Origin: Sporomusaceae bacterium
GTDB taxonomy: Bacteria > Bacillota > Negativicutes > Acidaminococcales > JAJUGR01
Direction of reading: 5' to 3'
Length of the DNA: 50,159 nt
Assembly: GCA_029265905.1 (NCBI GenBank)
Contig: JAJUGR010000001.1
Coordinates: 176,118-226,276 of the forward strand
The position numbers were made by a program, and so were the translations under genes. The notes below the pieces were generated by a model. That model did no database searches, had not been told where the DNA came from, and was given only the letters and a program-made list of their open reading frames with translations. Positions 10,095 through 18,454 of the stretch are shown piece by piece (position 1 is the stretch's first letter; every line of letters starts with the position of its first letter).

Positions 10095-11090
10095 ATGAAA
10101 TACCGCGTATTAGGCAAAACGGGTGTGTTGGTTTCGGAGCTGTGTCTGGGAACGATGACGTTTGGCACGGAGGCGGACGCGGCCGAGTCGGGACGGATGT
10201 TTCACAAATGCCGTGAAGCAGGCGTGAATTTCTTCGATTGCTCGAACAACTATAGCAATGGCCGGGCGGAGGAGATTCTGGGCGAATTGATCAAGTCCTG
10301 CCGCGACGAGGTGATCATCACCTCGAAGGTGTCGCAGCGCGTCGGTGCGGATATCAACGCGCTCGGGCCGACGCGGCGCCATATCATGCAGTCGATTGAC
10401 AAGAGCCTGGCGCGGCTGCAAACTGATCGGATCGATTTGTATATCGTCCATTATTTTGATGATTACACGGCGATTGAAGAGACGCTCGGCGCGCTCGATG
10501 ACCTGGTGCGGCAGGGCAAGGTGCTTTATCTGGGCGTCAGCAACTGGGCGGCCTGGCAGATTGCCAAGGCGCTCGGCATTTCGGCGCACCGGCAGCTGGC
10601 GCGTTTTGAGTGCATCCAGCCCATGTACAACCTGGTGAAACGGCAGGCGGAAGTGGAAATCCTGCCCTTGGCCGCGTCAGAGCAACTGGGCGTTATTGCC
10701 TACAATCCGCTGGGCGGCGGCCTGCTGAGCGGCCGGTACGCGGCCGACAAGAGCGGGGGCGGGCGAATCACGGAAAAGGACCAGTACATCAAGCGCTACA
10801 GCGATCCGCATTATTTTGCGGTCGCCGAACGTTTTACCGCGTTTGCCAATGAAATCGGCGTCCATCCGGTGACCCTGGCGATCAGCTGGGTCAAGTCACA
10901 CCCGGCAATGACCGCGCCGATCATTGGGGCGAGGAATGCGGCGCAACTGGACCAGTCCCTGGCGGCGGCCGACTTTGTGATGGACAGCGCGCTGCGGGCC
11001 GATATCTCCCGCCTGTCGTCTGAACCGGCGAGCGCGACCGACCGGTTGGAGGAAACCGTCGACGCCAAATACCTGCTCCGCAACCGCTAG
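10095..11090 (+). CDS. Aldo/keto reductase
   Basis: A 331-residue NADPH-dependent oxidoreductase of the AKR (YajO/potassium-channel-beta-like) group. The catalytic tetrad is visible as Asp (FFDCSNNYS), Tyr (NNYSNG), Lys (ITSKVS) and His (IVHYF). The C-terminal IGARNAAQLDQSL matches the cofactor-binding end of the barrel. The physiological carbonyl substrate is unknown. The start is ATG 10095 (MKYRVLGKTG) with AGGGGG nine bases upstream; a longer in-frame start at 10059 lacks both an SD and family similarity. A shared terminator separates it from the convergent LysR gene. Confidence 0.88.
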   Translation: MKYRVLGKTGVLVSELCLGTMTFGTEADAAESGRMFHKCREAGVNFFDCSNNYSNGRAEEILGELIKSCRDEVIITSKVSQRVGADINALGPTRRHIMQSIDKSLARLQTDRIDLYIVHYFDDYTAIEETLGALDDLVRQGKVLYLGVSNWAAWQIAKALGISAHRQLARFECIQPMYNLVKRQAEVEILPLAASEQLGVIAYNPLGGGLLSGRYAADKSGGGRITEKDQYIKRYSDPHYFAVAERFTAFANEIGVHPVTLAISWVKSHPAMTAPIIGARNAAQLDQSLAAADFVMDSALRADISRLSSEPASATDRLEETVDAKYLLRNR

Positions 11091-11106
11091 CTGGATGGGG
11101 AACAAG

Positions 11107-11154
11107 AAAAAGCAGCGGCTTTTGTCCTGTATGGGACAAAAGCCGCTGCTTTTT
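11107..11154. terminator. Bidirectional terminator between the aldo/keto reductase and LysR genes
   Basis: A perfect 21-bp inverted repeat (11107-11127 with 11134-11154) with a six-base loop. A-run on one side and T-run on the other let it work for both converging genes. Confidence 0.93.
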
Positions 11155-12036
11155 CTATGGGTTTTGCTGGAAATCGCGCTCGATAAAGTTGATGAACGCT
11201 TGGGCGGCAGTGGAGAGGCAGGAGCCTTTTTTCCAGGCGACGCCGATATCGATGAGCACCGGCTCGGTCAGAGGAATGTTCACGAGCGACGGGTCGTTGC
11301 GCACGACTAGATCCATGAGGATGGCCACGCCCATGTTCTGTGCAACCAGCGCCTTGATCGTCTGCACCTGGCTCGAGGACAGGATGATGTTCGGCTCCAA
11401 GCCGCGCAGGCGAAACTGCGTCAGGGTCAGGTTGTACTGGTACGAATCCTCCTTCAGGGTAATCAGGCGCTCCTTGGCCAGCTCAGCAAAGGAGACCGTG
11501 TCCTGCCGGGCGAAGGGGTGATCGGGCGAGACGCAGACGACCCAGGGAACCTGCAGCAGCGTCCGGCTTTCCAACTCGTCGGCGCGATTCGGCACGATGA
11601 TGATGCCGATGTCCAGTTCGCCCCGCTCCAGCATTTCGCGGGCGTTCCAGGAACCGTCCTCGTGCAGCTGCAGGGTCAGGCCGGGATACGTTTGGTGGAA
11701 TTGGGAAAAAATATTTGGGAACAGGTAGGTGCCGATGATGGGCGGGATCGCAATTTTAATCGTTCCCTGGGCCAGGTTGCGGATGTTTTCCAGGTCTTTC
11801 AGGATGTGGTTCAGCTTGGACAGGACCGGGGTGATTTCACGGTAGAAAAAGGCGCCCTCCGCCGTCAGTGCCGGCTTTTTTTGATGGCGGTCGAAGAGTT
11901 GCAAGTCAAGTTCCTGCTCCAACTTATGAATGGCATTGGTGATGGACGGTTGCGACACGTAAAGCTGCTTGGCCGCTTTGGTGAAGCTGCCCAGTCGGCA
12001 GACTTCGGAAAAATATTCCAATTGACGTAGTTCCAC
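11155..12036 (-). CDS. LysR-family transcriptional regulator
   Basis: A 293-residue regulator with an N-terminal winged helix-turn-helix (MELRQLEYFSEVCRLGSFTK, then AAKQLYVSQPSITNAIHKLE) and a two-lobed effector-binding domain from about residue 90. It starts with GTG at 12036, with GGAGGG about 12 bases upstream. It is divergent from the fumarase-hdr-flx-frd operon across 280 bases, the usual arrangement for a LysR protein that controls its neighbour in response to a pathway metabolite. A dicarboxylate effector would fit, but nothing in the sequence proves it. Half-site-like repeats (TGATA near 12070 and TATCA near 12090) lie in its own promoter region. Confidence 0.9.
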   Translation of the reverse strand: MELRQLEYFSEVCRLGSFTKAAKQLYVSQPSITNAIHKLEQELDLQLFDRHQKKPALTAEGAFFYREITPVLSKLNHILKDLENIRNLAQGTIKIAIPPIIGTYLFPNIFSQFHQTYPGLTLQLHEDGSWNAREMLERGELDIGIIIVPNRADELESRTLLQVPWVVCVSPDHPFARQDTVSFAELAKERLITLKEDSYQYNLTLTQFRLRGLEPNIILSSSQVQTIKALVAQNMGVAILMDLVVRNDPSLVNIPLTEPVLIDIGVAWKKGSCLSTAAQAFINFIERDFQQNP

Positions 12037-12278
12037 GCTGCTCTTGCCCTCCAGTTAAGCGATCTTGCGAATGATAAGCTAAAGCTATTATATCATAGCC
12101 AAAATATATTTTATAAATTCAAAAAATAGTGATAAAGTAAGAAAGGAAACAAATATATAAGAAATGGCGATCGGCACAAAAGAATTTCCAACAAATTGCT
12201 TGTGAGAGTGGTGCGACGGCCTAATAACAGTTTGTGACTGGCACTTGTAGGGCCAACATAGTTTTTTTTGCTCAGTCT

Positions 12279-12294
12279 TGTGAAATATATCACA
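12279..12294 (+). promoter_or_regulatory. FNR/CRP-type operator upstream of the fumarase operon
   Basis: TGTGA-AATATA-TCACA has both arms perfect to the TGTGA-N6-TCACA consensus recognised by Crp/Fnr-family proteins, including Bacillus FNR. It ends 22 bases before the ATG of the fumarase alpha gene and just before its SD (AAGGAG). That close position suggests it overlaps or follows the promoter; no confident -35/-10 pair could be assigned in 12150-12290, so activation versus repression is open. The remainder of the 280-base gap is AT-rich. Confidence 0.6.
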
Positions 12295-12316
12295 TTAATA
12301 AGGAGTGGATTGACGA

Positions 12317-13162
12317 ATGCGCAACATTGAGGCTCAACTTATCACCGAGGCAGTGGCGAAGCTATGCATCGACGCGAACTATTATCTGGCGTCGGACGTG
12401 TATGACGCCCTCAAAACGTCCGCGGAAGAGGAAGCGTCGCCGCTGGGGCGGGAAGTGCTGGACAAGCTGATCCAAAACGCGGACATCGCCAGGAATGAGA
12501 ATGTGCCGATTTGCCAGGACACGGGCATGGCCGTCATCTTTGCCGAAATCGGCCAGGACGTGCACATCGTCGGCGGCGATTTCAACGCGGCGGTGAACGC
12601 CGGCGTGGCAAAAGGTTATGTCGAGGGCTATTTGCGCAAATCGCTGGTGGCCGAACCCGTCTTCAACCGGACTAACACGAAAGACAACACGCCGGCGATT
12701 ACCCATGTCAGCCTTGTGCCGGGGGATAAAATCAAATTGACGATGTGCCCGAAAGGCGCGGGCAGTGAAAACAAGAGCGGGCTGAAAATGCTGGTGCCGG
12801 CTGATGGCGTGGAAGGGATCAAAAAGACCGTTCTGGACTTTGTGAAGCAGGCCGGCAGCAATCCTTGCCCGCCGATGGTCGTTGGCGTCGGCATCGGCGG
12901 CACGATGGAAATGGCGGCCTATTTGGCTAAAAAGGCGCTGGCGCGCCCCGTCACTGAGCAAAACGGCCACCCCGACTATGCGAACCTTGAACAGGAACTG
13001 CTGGAGCTGATCCAAAAAACCGGCATTGGGCCGCAGGGGCTTGGCGGGACGACAACCGCGCTGGCGGTTAATGTTGAATGGTACCCGACGCATATCGCCT
13101 GCATGCCTGTTGCTGTGAATATCAACTGCCATGCCACCCGGCATGCGCACGTGGAATTATAA
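12317..13162 (+). CDS. Fumarate hydratase class I, alpha subunit
   Basis: A 281-residue subunit of the [4Fe-4S], oxygen-sensitive two-subunit fumarase (malate = fumarate + water), of the FumA/TtdA N-terminal domain family. The cluster-binding cysteines fit ICQDTG (about residue 62), LTMCPKGAGSENKS and the C-terminal IACMPVAVNINCHATRHAHV. The SD AAGGAG stands ahead of ATG 12317. The beta subunit gene follows after 13 bases. L-tartrate dehydratase is the main alternative for this family, but the downstream succinate/fumarate-type genes favour fumarase. Confidence 0.9.
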   Translation: MRNIEAQLITEAVAKLCIDANYYLASDVYDALKTSAEEEASPLGREVLDKLIQNADIARNENVPICQDTGMAVIFAEIGQDVHIVGGDFNAAVNAGVAKGYVEGYLRKSLVAEPVFNRTNTKDNTPAITHVSLVPGDKIKLTMCPKGAGSENKSGLKMLVPADGVEGIKKTVLDFVKQAGSNPCPPMVVGVGIGGTMEMAAYLAKKALARPVTEQNGHPDYANLEQELLELIQKTGIGPQGLGGTTTALAVNVEWYPTHIACMPVAVNINCHATRHAHVEL

Positions 13163-13175
13163 GGAGGGCGTCGCA

Positions 13176-13733
13176 ATGGCTGAGAAAAGGATTACCACAC
13201 CGTTAACCCCGGACAAGGTAAAAGGTTTGAAAGCGGGCGACAGCGTCTTGATCACCGGGACAATCTATGCGGCCCGCGATGCCGCGCACAAATTAATGTA
13301 TGAAGCCGTCCAAAAAGGCGAGCAATTGCCGATCGACTGGGAAGGGCAGATTGTTTATTACGTCGGGCCCAGTCCGGCTCAGCCGGGGCAGGCGATTGGC
13401 TCTGCCGGCCCGACGACCAGCGGCCGGATGGACAAATATACGCCGACGCTGATCGCCCAAGGACAAAAAGGGATGATCGGCAAGGGCTACCGCGCAAAAG
13501 AAGTCGTGGATGCGATGAAAGAACATGGCGCCGTCTATTTTGCCGCGCTCGGCGGGGCGGGCGCCCTGATTGCCAAGTCAATTAAAAAGTATGACGTGCT
13601 GGCGTATGCCGATTTGGGTCCGGAAGCGCTTGCGGCCATGACGGTCGAGGACTTCCCCGCGATCGTCGTGATTGACAGCGAAGGGAACAATTACTATGAA
13701 GAGGGGCAAAAACCCTACAATCAGCTCGGGTAA
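13176..13733 (+). CDS. Fumarate hydratase class I, beta subunit
   Basis: A 185-residue subunit matching the C-terminal domain of class I fumarases and the TtdB family: KAGDSVLITGTIYAARDAAH near the N-terminus, GPTTSGRMDKYTP for substrate contacts and IVVIDSEGNNYYE near the end. It completes the active enzyme with the alpha subunit. The start is ATG 13176 (MAEKRITTP) with AAGGAGGG upstream; an earlier ATG at 13131 lies within the alpha gene. The next gene, hdrB, begins 76 bases on without an intervening terminator, so the fumarase genes appear to be the head of a long operon. Confidence 0.9.
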   Translation: MAEKRITTPLTPDKVKGLKAGDSVLITGTIYAARDAAHKLMYEAVQKGEQLPIDWEGQIVYYVGPSPAQPGQAIGSAGPTTSGRMDKYTPTLIAQGQKGMIGKGYRAKEVVDAMKEHGAVYFAALGGAGALIAKSIKKYDVLAYADLGPEALAAMTVEDFPAIVVIDSEGNNYYEEGQKPYNQLG

Positions 13734-13761
13734 CGGGAAGACAGCGGGAGCATGCGGTTGA

Positions 13762-13812
13762 GAGGAGGTTAGCCCGGACTGGCTTTTCATGCGGTCCGGG
13801 CGCAAAAGGATG
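13762..13812 (+). promoter_or_regulatory. Structured ribosome-binding region of hdrB
   Basis: A strong SD GAGGAGG (13762-13768) stands 41 bases before the likely start ATG 13810. Between them an 8-bp GC-rich stem, GCCCGGAC (13772-13779) with GTCCGGGC (13794-13801), would loop out 30 bases and leave 11 bases of effective spacing. A second in-frame ATG (13789) lies in the loop. Confidence 0.45.
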
Positions 13813-14589
13813 AAGTATAGTTATTATCCTGGATGCACATTGAAGACCAAGGCGCAGCAGCTGGAAACGTTTGCGTTGAAGGCTGCTGCTCTTTTAGGCC
13901 TGGAACTGGAAGAACAGGCGGAGTGGCAGTGCTGCGGCGCCGTTTACCCCTTGGCGGAGGACGAGGTGGCGACCCGCCTGTCTTCGGTCCGCGCGCTGGC
14001 GGCGGCCCGCGACAAGGGCGAGAAGCTAGTGACGCTGTGCGCCGCCTGCCATCACGTCATCAAGCGCGTGAACGATGACATGCAGGCAAAAGAAGAGCTG
14101 CGCGAAAAAGTAAACAGCTACTTGCAGCTGCCGGCCCCATACCTGGGCGAGGCGACGGTCGTGCATTATCTGGAAGCGCTGCGGGATGACGTTGGGTTTG
14201 ACAAGCTGGCCAAACTGGTGAAAAAACCGCTGGCCGGGCGCAAAATCGGCGCTTACTACGGCTGCCTGCTGCTTCGACCGGCCGAAATAATGCAGTTTGA
14301 CGACCCGGAGAACCCGACGATTTTGGAGGACTTCCTGCGCGCGCTTGGCGCTGATCCGGTCGTCTATCCAGGCAGAAACGAGTGCTGCGGCGGCTATGTG
14401 GCTGTTACCGACAAAGAGGCGGCCCGTGATATTAGCCGCGCCGTAGTGCGCTCGGCGACAGGCTGCGGCGTCGAAGAATTGGTCACCGCCTGTCCGCTTT
14501 GCCAGTATAACCTGGCGGAAAATGGCGGCCCGGCCGTAAAGCTGCATTATTTTACGGAACTCTTAGCGGAAGCGCTTGATGTGAGGTAA
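13810..14589 (+). CDS. hdrB: HdrB-like subunit (CCG-domain, heterodisulfide reductase type)
   Basis: A 259-residue protein with two CCG domains: QCCGAVYPL with LCAACHH in the first half, and a GCLLLRP / ECCGG / ACPLC set in the second. In methanogens such cysteines bind two non-cubane [4Fe-4S] clusters that cleave the CoM-S-S-CoB disulfide. In a bacterium the partner must be another disulfide or redox protein. The start is taken as ATG 13810 (MKYSYYPGC), the usual family N-terminus, although an in-frame ATG lies at 13789. hdrC follows after 12 bases. Both CCG motifs look complete, so catalytic competence is likely. Confidence 0.9.
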   Translation: MKYSYYPGCTLKTKAQQLETFALKAAALLGLELEEQAEWQCCGAVYPLAEDEVATRLSSVRALAAARDKGEKLVTLCAACHHVIKRVNDDMQAKEELREKVNSYLQLPAPYLGEATVVHYLEALRDDVGFDKLAKLVKKPLAGRKIGAYYGCLLLRPAEIMQFDDPENPTILEDFLRALGADPVVYPGRNECCGGYVAVTDKEAARDISRAVVRSATGCGVEELVTACPLCQYNLAENGGPAVKLHYFTELLAEALDVR

Positions 14590-14601
14590 GGAGGTCTTGA
14601 G

Positions 14602-15012
14602 TTGATACGCACGAAGGTAACGCCTACTACGCAAACGGAAGCCTTGGCGGAAGTATTGGATATCTGCGGGACGAACGCCGCCAACTGCATGCAGTGCGGC
14701 AAGTGCTCCGCAACCTGCCCGGCCTCCAGCCGCATGGATGTTTTGCCGCATCAGGTTGTGCGCCTCTTGCAGGCCGGACAGGTCGAAAAAGTCGCTGCCA
14801 GCCAGACGATTTGGAGCTGCGCCTCCTGCTTTGCCTGCTCGGCGCGGTGTCCGCGCAAGGTCGATCCGGCCCGGCTGATTGAAGCGGTGCGCCTGTCGGT
14901 CGTGCGCAAAGCCGGCGGCAACTATCTGAAGGCTGATGCGGTGCCGGCGCTGGCGGATGAAGCGATGCCGCAGCAAGCGCTGGTCAGCGCATTGCGCAAG
15001 TACAGCAAATAG
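14602..15012 (+). CDS. hdrC: HdrC-like 4Fe-4S ferredoxin subunit
   Basis: A 136-residue protein with two [4Fe-4S] motifs, CMQCGKCSATCP (about residue 31) and CASCFACSARCP (about residue 73). It carries electrons between HdrA and HdrB. There is no membrane segment, so this is the soluble HdrABC type and not the HdrDE type. Translation starts with TTG 14602 behind a strong AAGGAGG. It sits between hdrB and hdrA, in the usual subunit set. Confidence 0.9.
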   Translation: MIRTKVTPTTQTEALAEVLDICGTNAANCMQCGKCSATCPASSRMDVLPHQVVRLLQAGQVEKVAASQTIWSCASCFACSARCPRKVDPARLIEAVRLSVVRKAGGNYLKADAVPALADEAMPQQALVSALRKYSK

Positions 15013-15045
15013 GCTTATTCAAATGATGGTGCAGGAGGGATCATT

Positions 15046-17031
15046 TTGCAGCGAATTGGTGTGTTTGTCTGTTGGTGTGGAAGCAACATCGCCGGCACGG
15101 TCGACGTAGCGCAAGTTGCGCAAAGCGCGGCGGCCATGCCGGGCGTTGTGTACGCCAAAGACTATCAATATATGTGCTCGGAAGTGGGCCAGAACATGAT
15201 TAAGCAAGCCATAGCCGAACACGGTCTGACGCGGGTGGTGGTGGCGTCCTGTTCGCCGCGCATGCATGAGAGCACCTTCCGCAAAACGGCGGCAGCGGCG
15301 GGGCTGAATCCGTATCTGGTCGAGGTGGCCAATATCCGCGAGCATTGCGCCTGGATCCACAAGGATAAGGCGGAAGGCACGAAAAAAGCCATTGCCCTGA
15401 CGCGGGCGGCCGTGGCTAAGGCGACGCTCAATGCGCCGCTGGTGGCGGGCGAAAGCGGCGTTGAAAAACGGGCGCTGGTCATTGGCGGCGGGATCGCCGG
15501 CCTGCAGACGGCACTTGATATAGCCGACGCCGGCTATGCGGTTGACATTGTTGAAAAGAGCCCGAGCATTGGCGGGAAAATGGCGCAGATCGACAAGACC
15601 TTTCCAACGCTTGACTGCTCGGCCTGCATTTTGACGCCGAAAATGGTCGATGCGGCAACCCATGAAAACATCACGCTCTATACGTACAGCGAAGTGGAAT
15701 CGGTCAGCGGCTTTGTCGGCAACTTCGAGGTGGCGATCCGCCAGAAGGCGCGCAGCGTCGACGCAAAAAAATGCAGCGGCTGCGGCTTGTGCGCGGAGAA
15801 ATGCCCGTCCCGCAAGGCTAAAAGCGAGTTTGACGAAGGGTTGCGCACGCGCGGCGCCATTTACATTCCTTTTCCCCAGGCGATTCCCAACGTGCCGGTG
15901 ATCGACCGCGACGAGTGCACTTATTTTAAGACCGGCAAATGCGGACTGTGCTCGAAAATCTGCCCCGCCTCCGCCGTCTCGTTTGAGCAGGCGGATGAGG
16001 TGATCACGCAGCGCTACGGCGCGATTGTGGTTGCGACTGGCTTTGATATGATCGAACTCGATAAGTTCGGCGAATACCAGTACGGGCAGCATCCCGACGT
16101 GATTACGTCGCTGGAGTTCGAGCGGCTGACAAACGCCGCCGGCCCGACGGGGGGCAAGTTTGTCCGCCCCTCCGACCACAAAAAGCCGAAGAAAGTCGTT
16201 TTCGTCCAGTGCGTCGGTTCCCGCGATACGAGCGGTCGGGGCAAGCCGTATTGCTCGAAAATCTGCTGCATGTATACGGCCAAGCACGCGATGCTGATTC
16301 GCGACAAATATCCCGACGTGGAAGCTTCTGTATTTTACATCGACGTGCGCACCCCGGGCAAGAATTTTGACGAATTCCAGCGCCGGGCGGTGGAAGAGTA
16401 CGGTGTTCAGTACATCAAGGGCATGGTCGGTAAAATTTTCCCCGAACAAGACAAATTGATGGTGCACGGCGTGGACGCCTTGTCCGGCGAAACAGTCGTG
16501 ATCGATGCCGATCTGGTCGTGCTGGCCTCGGCGACGAAAGCCAAGGACGACGCGGAAGCCTTGGGCCGGATGCTGAGCATCAGCACCGACACGCATGACT
16601 TCTTTACCGAGGCCCATCCTAAGCTGCGTCCGGTGGAAAGCCATACGGCCGGCATCTTCTTGGCCGGTGCCTGCCAGGGGCCAAAGGATATTCCCGAGAC
16701 CGTCTCGCAGGCCGGCGCGGCGGCGGCCAAAGCGATCGGCCTGTTGAGCAAGAAAAAGCTGGTGACCAATCCCTGCGTGACGACTGTGAACGAGGCCCTG
16801 TGCAGCGGCTGCCTGGCCTGCGAGAAGATATGCCCTTACGGGGCAATTGCGGCGAAAACGATCGAGTTGACGAATAACGGCGTCAAGGAGACGCGCGTGG
16901 TGGCGGCGGTCAATGAGGCGCTTTGCCAGGGCTGCGGCGGCTGTACGGTGGCTTGCCGCGCCGGCGCGATCGATTTGAAAGGCTTTACCAACCGGCAAAT
17001 CATGGCGGAGGTTGACGCGATATGCTTCTAG
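15046..17031 (+). CDS. hdrA: HdrA-like FAD/iron-sulfur subunit (electron-bifurcating core)
   Basis: A 661-residue flavoprotein. The N-terminal domain has a C-x-C (VCWCGSN) and further cysteines. The FAD Rossmann motif ALVIGGGIAGLQTALD starts near residue 142, with SIGGKMAQ and TLDCSACILTPKM after it. Mid-protein clusters are CSGCGLCAEKCP (about 242) and CGLCSKICP (about 299). The C-terminal ferredoxin domain has CSGCLACEKICP (about 585) and CQGCGGCTVACR (about 626). In characterised Hdr complexes this FAD splits electron pairs between ferredoxin and HdrB. Start is TTG 15046 with GGAGGG seven bases upstream. It overlaps the next gene by ten bases. Confidence 0.93.
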   Translation: MQRIGVFVCWCGSNIAGTVDVAQVAQSAAAMPGVVYAKDYQYMCSEVGQNMIKQAIAEHGLTRVVVASCSPRMHESTFRKTAAAAGLNPYLVEVANIREHCAWIHKDKAEGTKKAIALTRAAVAKATLNAPLVAGESGVEKRALVIGGGIAGLQTALDIADAGYAVDIVEKSPSIGGKMAQIDKTFPTLDCSACILTPKMVDAATHENITLYTYSEVESVSGFVGNFEVAIRQKARSVDAKKCSGCGLCAEKCPSRKAKSEFDEGLRTRGAIYIPFPQAIPNVPVIDRDECTYFKTGKCGLCSKICPASAVSFEQADEVITQRYGAIVVATGFDMIELDKFGEYQYGQHPDVITSLEFERLTNAAGPTGGKFVRPSDHKKPKKVVFVQCVGSRDTSGRGKPYCSKICCMYTAKHAMLIRDKYPDVEASVFYIDVRTPGKNFDEFQRRAVEEYGVQYIKGMVGKIFPEQDKLMVHGVDALSGETVVIDADLVVLASATKAKDDAEALGRMLSISTDTHDFFTEAHPKLRPVESHTAGIFLAGACQGPKDIPETVSQAGAAAAKAIGLLSKKKLVTNPCVTTVNEALCSGCLACEKICPYGAIAAKTIELTNNGVKETRVVAAVNEALCQGCGGCTVACRAGAIDLKGFTNRQIMAEVDAICF

Positions 17032-17477
17032 AGGAAAAAACATCACAAGAGCAAGCGTTTGAGCCGTTGATTGTGGCTTTTTGCTGCAACTGGTGCAGCT
17101 ATGCCGGCGCTGACCTGGCCGGCACCAGCCGGCTGCAATATCCGGCCAACGTAAAAATCATCAAGGTCCCGTGTTCTTGCCGGGTGAATCCGAATTTTGT
17201 CCTGCGGGCCTTCCAAAAAGGGGCGGACGGAGTCGTCATCGCCGGCTGCCATCCCGGCGACTGCCACTATTCGACGGGCAACTACTTTACCCGCCGGCGC
17301 TTTACGCTGCTGATGAACATGCTTGATTTCATCGGCATTGAAAAAGAACGGTTCACGGTCGATTGGATTTCCGCGGCGGAGGGAAGCAAATTCGCCGCGG
17401 TGATGAACGGCGTGCTAGAAAAGGTCCACAAGCTTGGTCCGAACAGAAAGATGAGGGATAAGCGATGGAAAAGATAG
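17022..17477 (+). CDS. flxD: MvhD/FlxD-like [2Fe-2S] electron-transfer subunit
   Basis: A 151-residue protein of the MvhD family (hydrogenase iron-sulfur subunit). Cysteine motifs FCCNWCSYAGAD, VPCSCRVN and AGCHPGDCHY are those that bind its [2Fe-2S] cluster. In MvhAGD-HdrABC and Flx-HdrABC complexes this subunit delivers electrons from the hydrogenase or NADH module to HdrA. No hydrogenase genes follow, and the next three genes are Flx-type, so NAD(P)H is the likely donor. It overlaps hdrA at its start and flxB at its end (13 bases). Confidence 0.9.
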   Translation: MLLEEKTSQEQAFEPLIVAFCCNWCSYAGADLAGTSRLQYPANVKIIKVPCSCRVNPNFVLRAFQKGADGVVIAGCHPGDCHYSTGNYFTRRRFTLLMNMLDFIGIEKERFTVDWISAAEGSKFAAVMNGVLEKVHKLGPNRKMRDKRWKR

Positions 17478-18454
17478 CTGCGGCTGTGCGCGAGCGGGCT
17501 AAGCGCGCCCTCGCCACCGGCGAAGTGGATCGGGTGTTCGCCTGGAAACGGGGCGAGTTTTGGTACGACGTGACGCCGGCGGTATTTGAGACGGCGGACG
17601 AAACTGATGAACTGCTGTGGGACAGCTTTTGCGTGGCGAACTTGAGCAAGTACTTAACCGGGGCGGTGCGCCAGGGGTTCAAGGTTGGCGTGTTTGTCAA
17701 AGGCTGCGACGCGCTGGCGTTCAACCAGCTGTTGCAGGATAACCGCATCAGCCGAGAAAATGTGCGTTTGTTCGGTTTGCCATGCCCCGGTATGGTTGAT
17801 CCGGAAAAATTGAAGAAAGCAAAGCGGTACCGCGGCGTGCGTGCTGTTGCGCGCGCGGGCGACGTGCTGGCCTTGCAGGGCAAACACGGCGAACAGCAGG
17901 TTGAGGCGCCGGCTTACTTGTATGACAAATGCCTGGTTTGCCGGCATCCGAACCCGGTCGTCTATGACGAACTGCTAGCCGAACCGCAGCCCGTGCGGAC
18001 GCCGGATTCGGACCGGTTCGCGCTGGTGAACGAACTGGAAGCGATGTCGGCCGAAGAGAAATTTCTGTTCTGGCAGGAGCAGTTTGACAAGTGCATCCGC
18101 TGCAACGCCTGCCGCAACATTTGTCCGGCCTGCAGCTGCGAAAAGTGCATTTTTGACAACGGCGAGTCCGGCGTGGCCGCCAAAGCCAATGCCGATTCCT
18201 GCGAGGAGCAGTTTTTCCACTTGATTCGGGCCTATCATGTGGCCGGCCGCTGTGTCGACTGCGGCGAGTGCAGCCGGGTCTGCCCGGCCGGTATCCCGCT
18301 GCACCTGTTGAACCGCAAGATCATCAAGGATATCCAGGCGATCTACGGCGATTATGAAGCCGGTCTCGACCCGAACGTCCCGGCGCCGCTCGCCACGTAC
18401 CGGCTCGATGATGCGGACCCTTTTGACGGACATCAGAAAGGGGGAAAAAAATGA
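17465..18454 (+). CDS. flxB: FlxB-like iron-sulfur protein (4Fe-4S dicluster, FrhB-like N-terminus)
   Basis: A 329-residue soluble protein. The N-terminal half (KGCDALAFNQLL, LFGLPCPGMVDP) resembles the F420-hydrogenase/dehydrogenase beta-subunit fold. The C-terminal half has CIRCNACRNICPACSCEKC (about residue 208) and CVDCGECSRVCP (about 262). This matches FlxB of the FlxABCD modules, which pass electrons from NADH towards HdrA. The name rests on domain layout and gene order and not on a close match seen here. Coupled to its neighbours by overlaps on both sides (ATGA at 18451). Confidence 0.78.
   Translation: MEKIAAAVRERAKRALATGEVDRVFAWKRGEFWYDVTPAVFETADETDELLWDSFCVANLSKYLTGAVRQGFKVGVFVKGCDALAFNQLLQDNRISRENVRLFGLPCPGMVDPEKLKKAKRYRGVRAVARAGDVLALQGKHGEQQVEAPAYLYDKCLVCRHPNPVVYDELLAEPQPVRTPDSDRFALVNELEAMSAEEKFLFWQEQFDKCIRCNACRNICPACSCEKCIFDNGESGVAAKANADSCEEQFFHLIRAYHVAGRCVDCGECSRVCPAGIPLHLLNRKIIKDIQAIYGDYEAGLDPNVPAPLATYRLDDADPFDGHQKGGKK

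Noticed and set aside
13810-17031. A methanogen-type CoM-S-S-CoB heterodisulfide reductase
   Set aside because: All context is bacterial and no methanogenesis genes are present; the family is also widespread in bacteria with other partners.
15019-17046. A 675-codon open frame on the minus strand opposite hdrA
   Set aside because: It mirrors hdrA codon by codon, has a basic, Arg/His-rich composition typical of antisense frames in GC-rich genes, and no SD or domain. The same holds for the other long antisense frames, for example opposite the permease and the trp genes.
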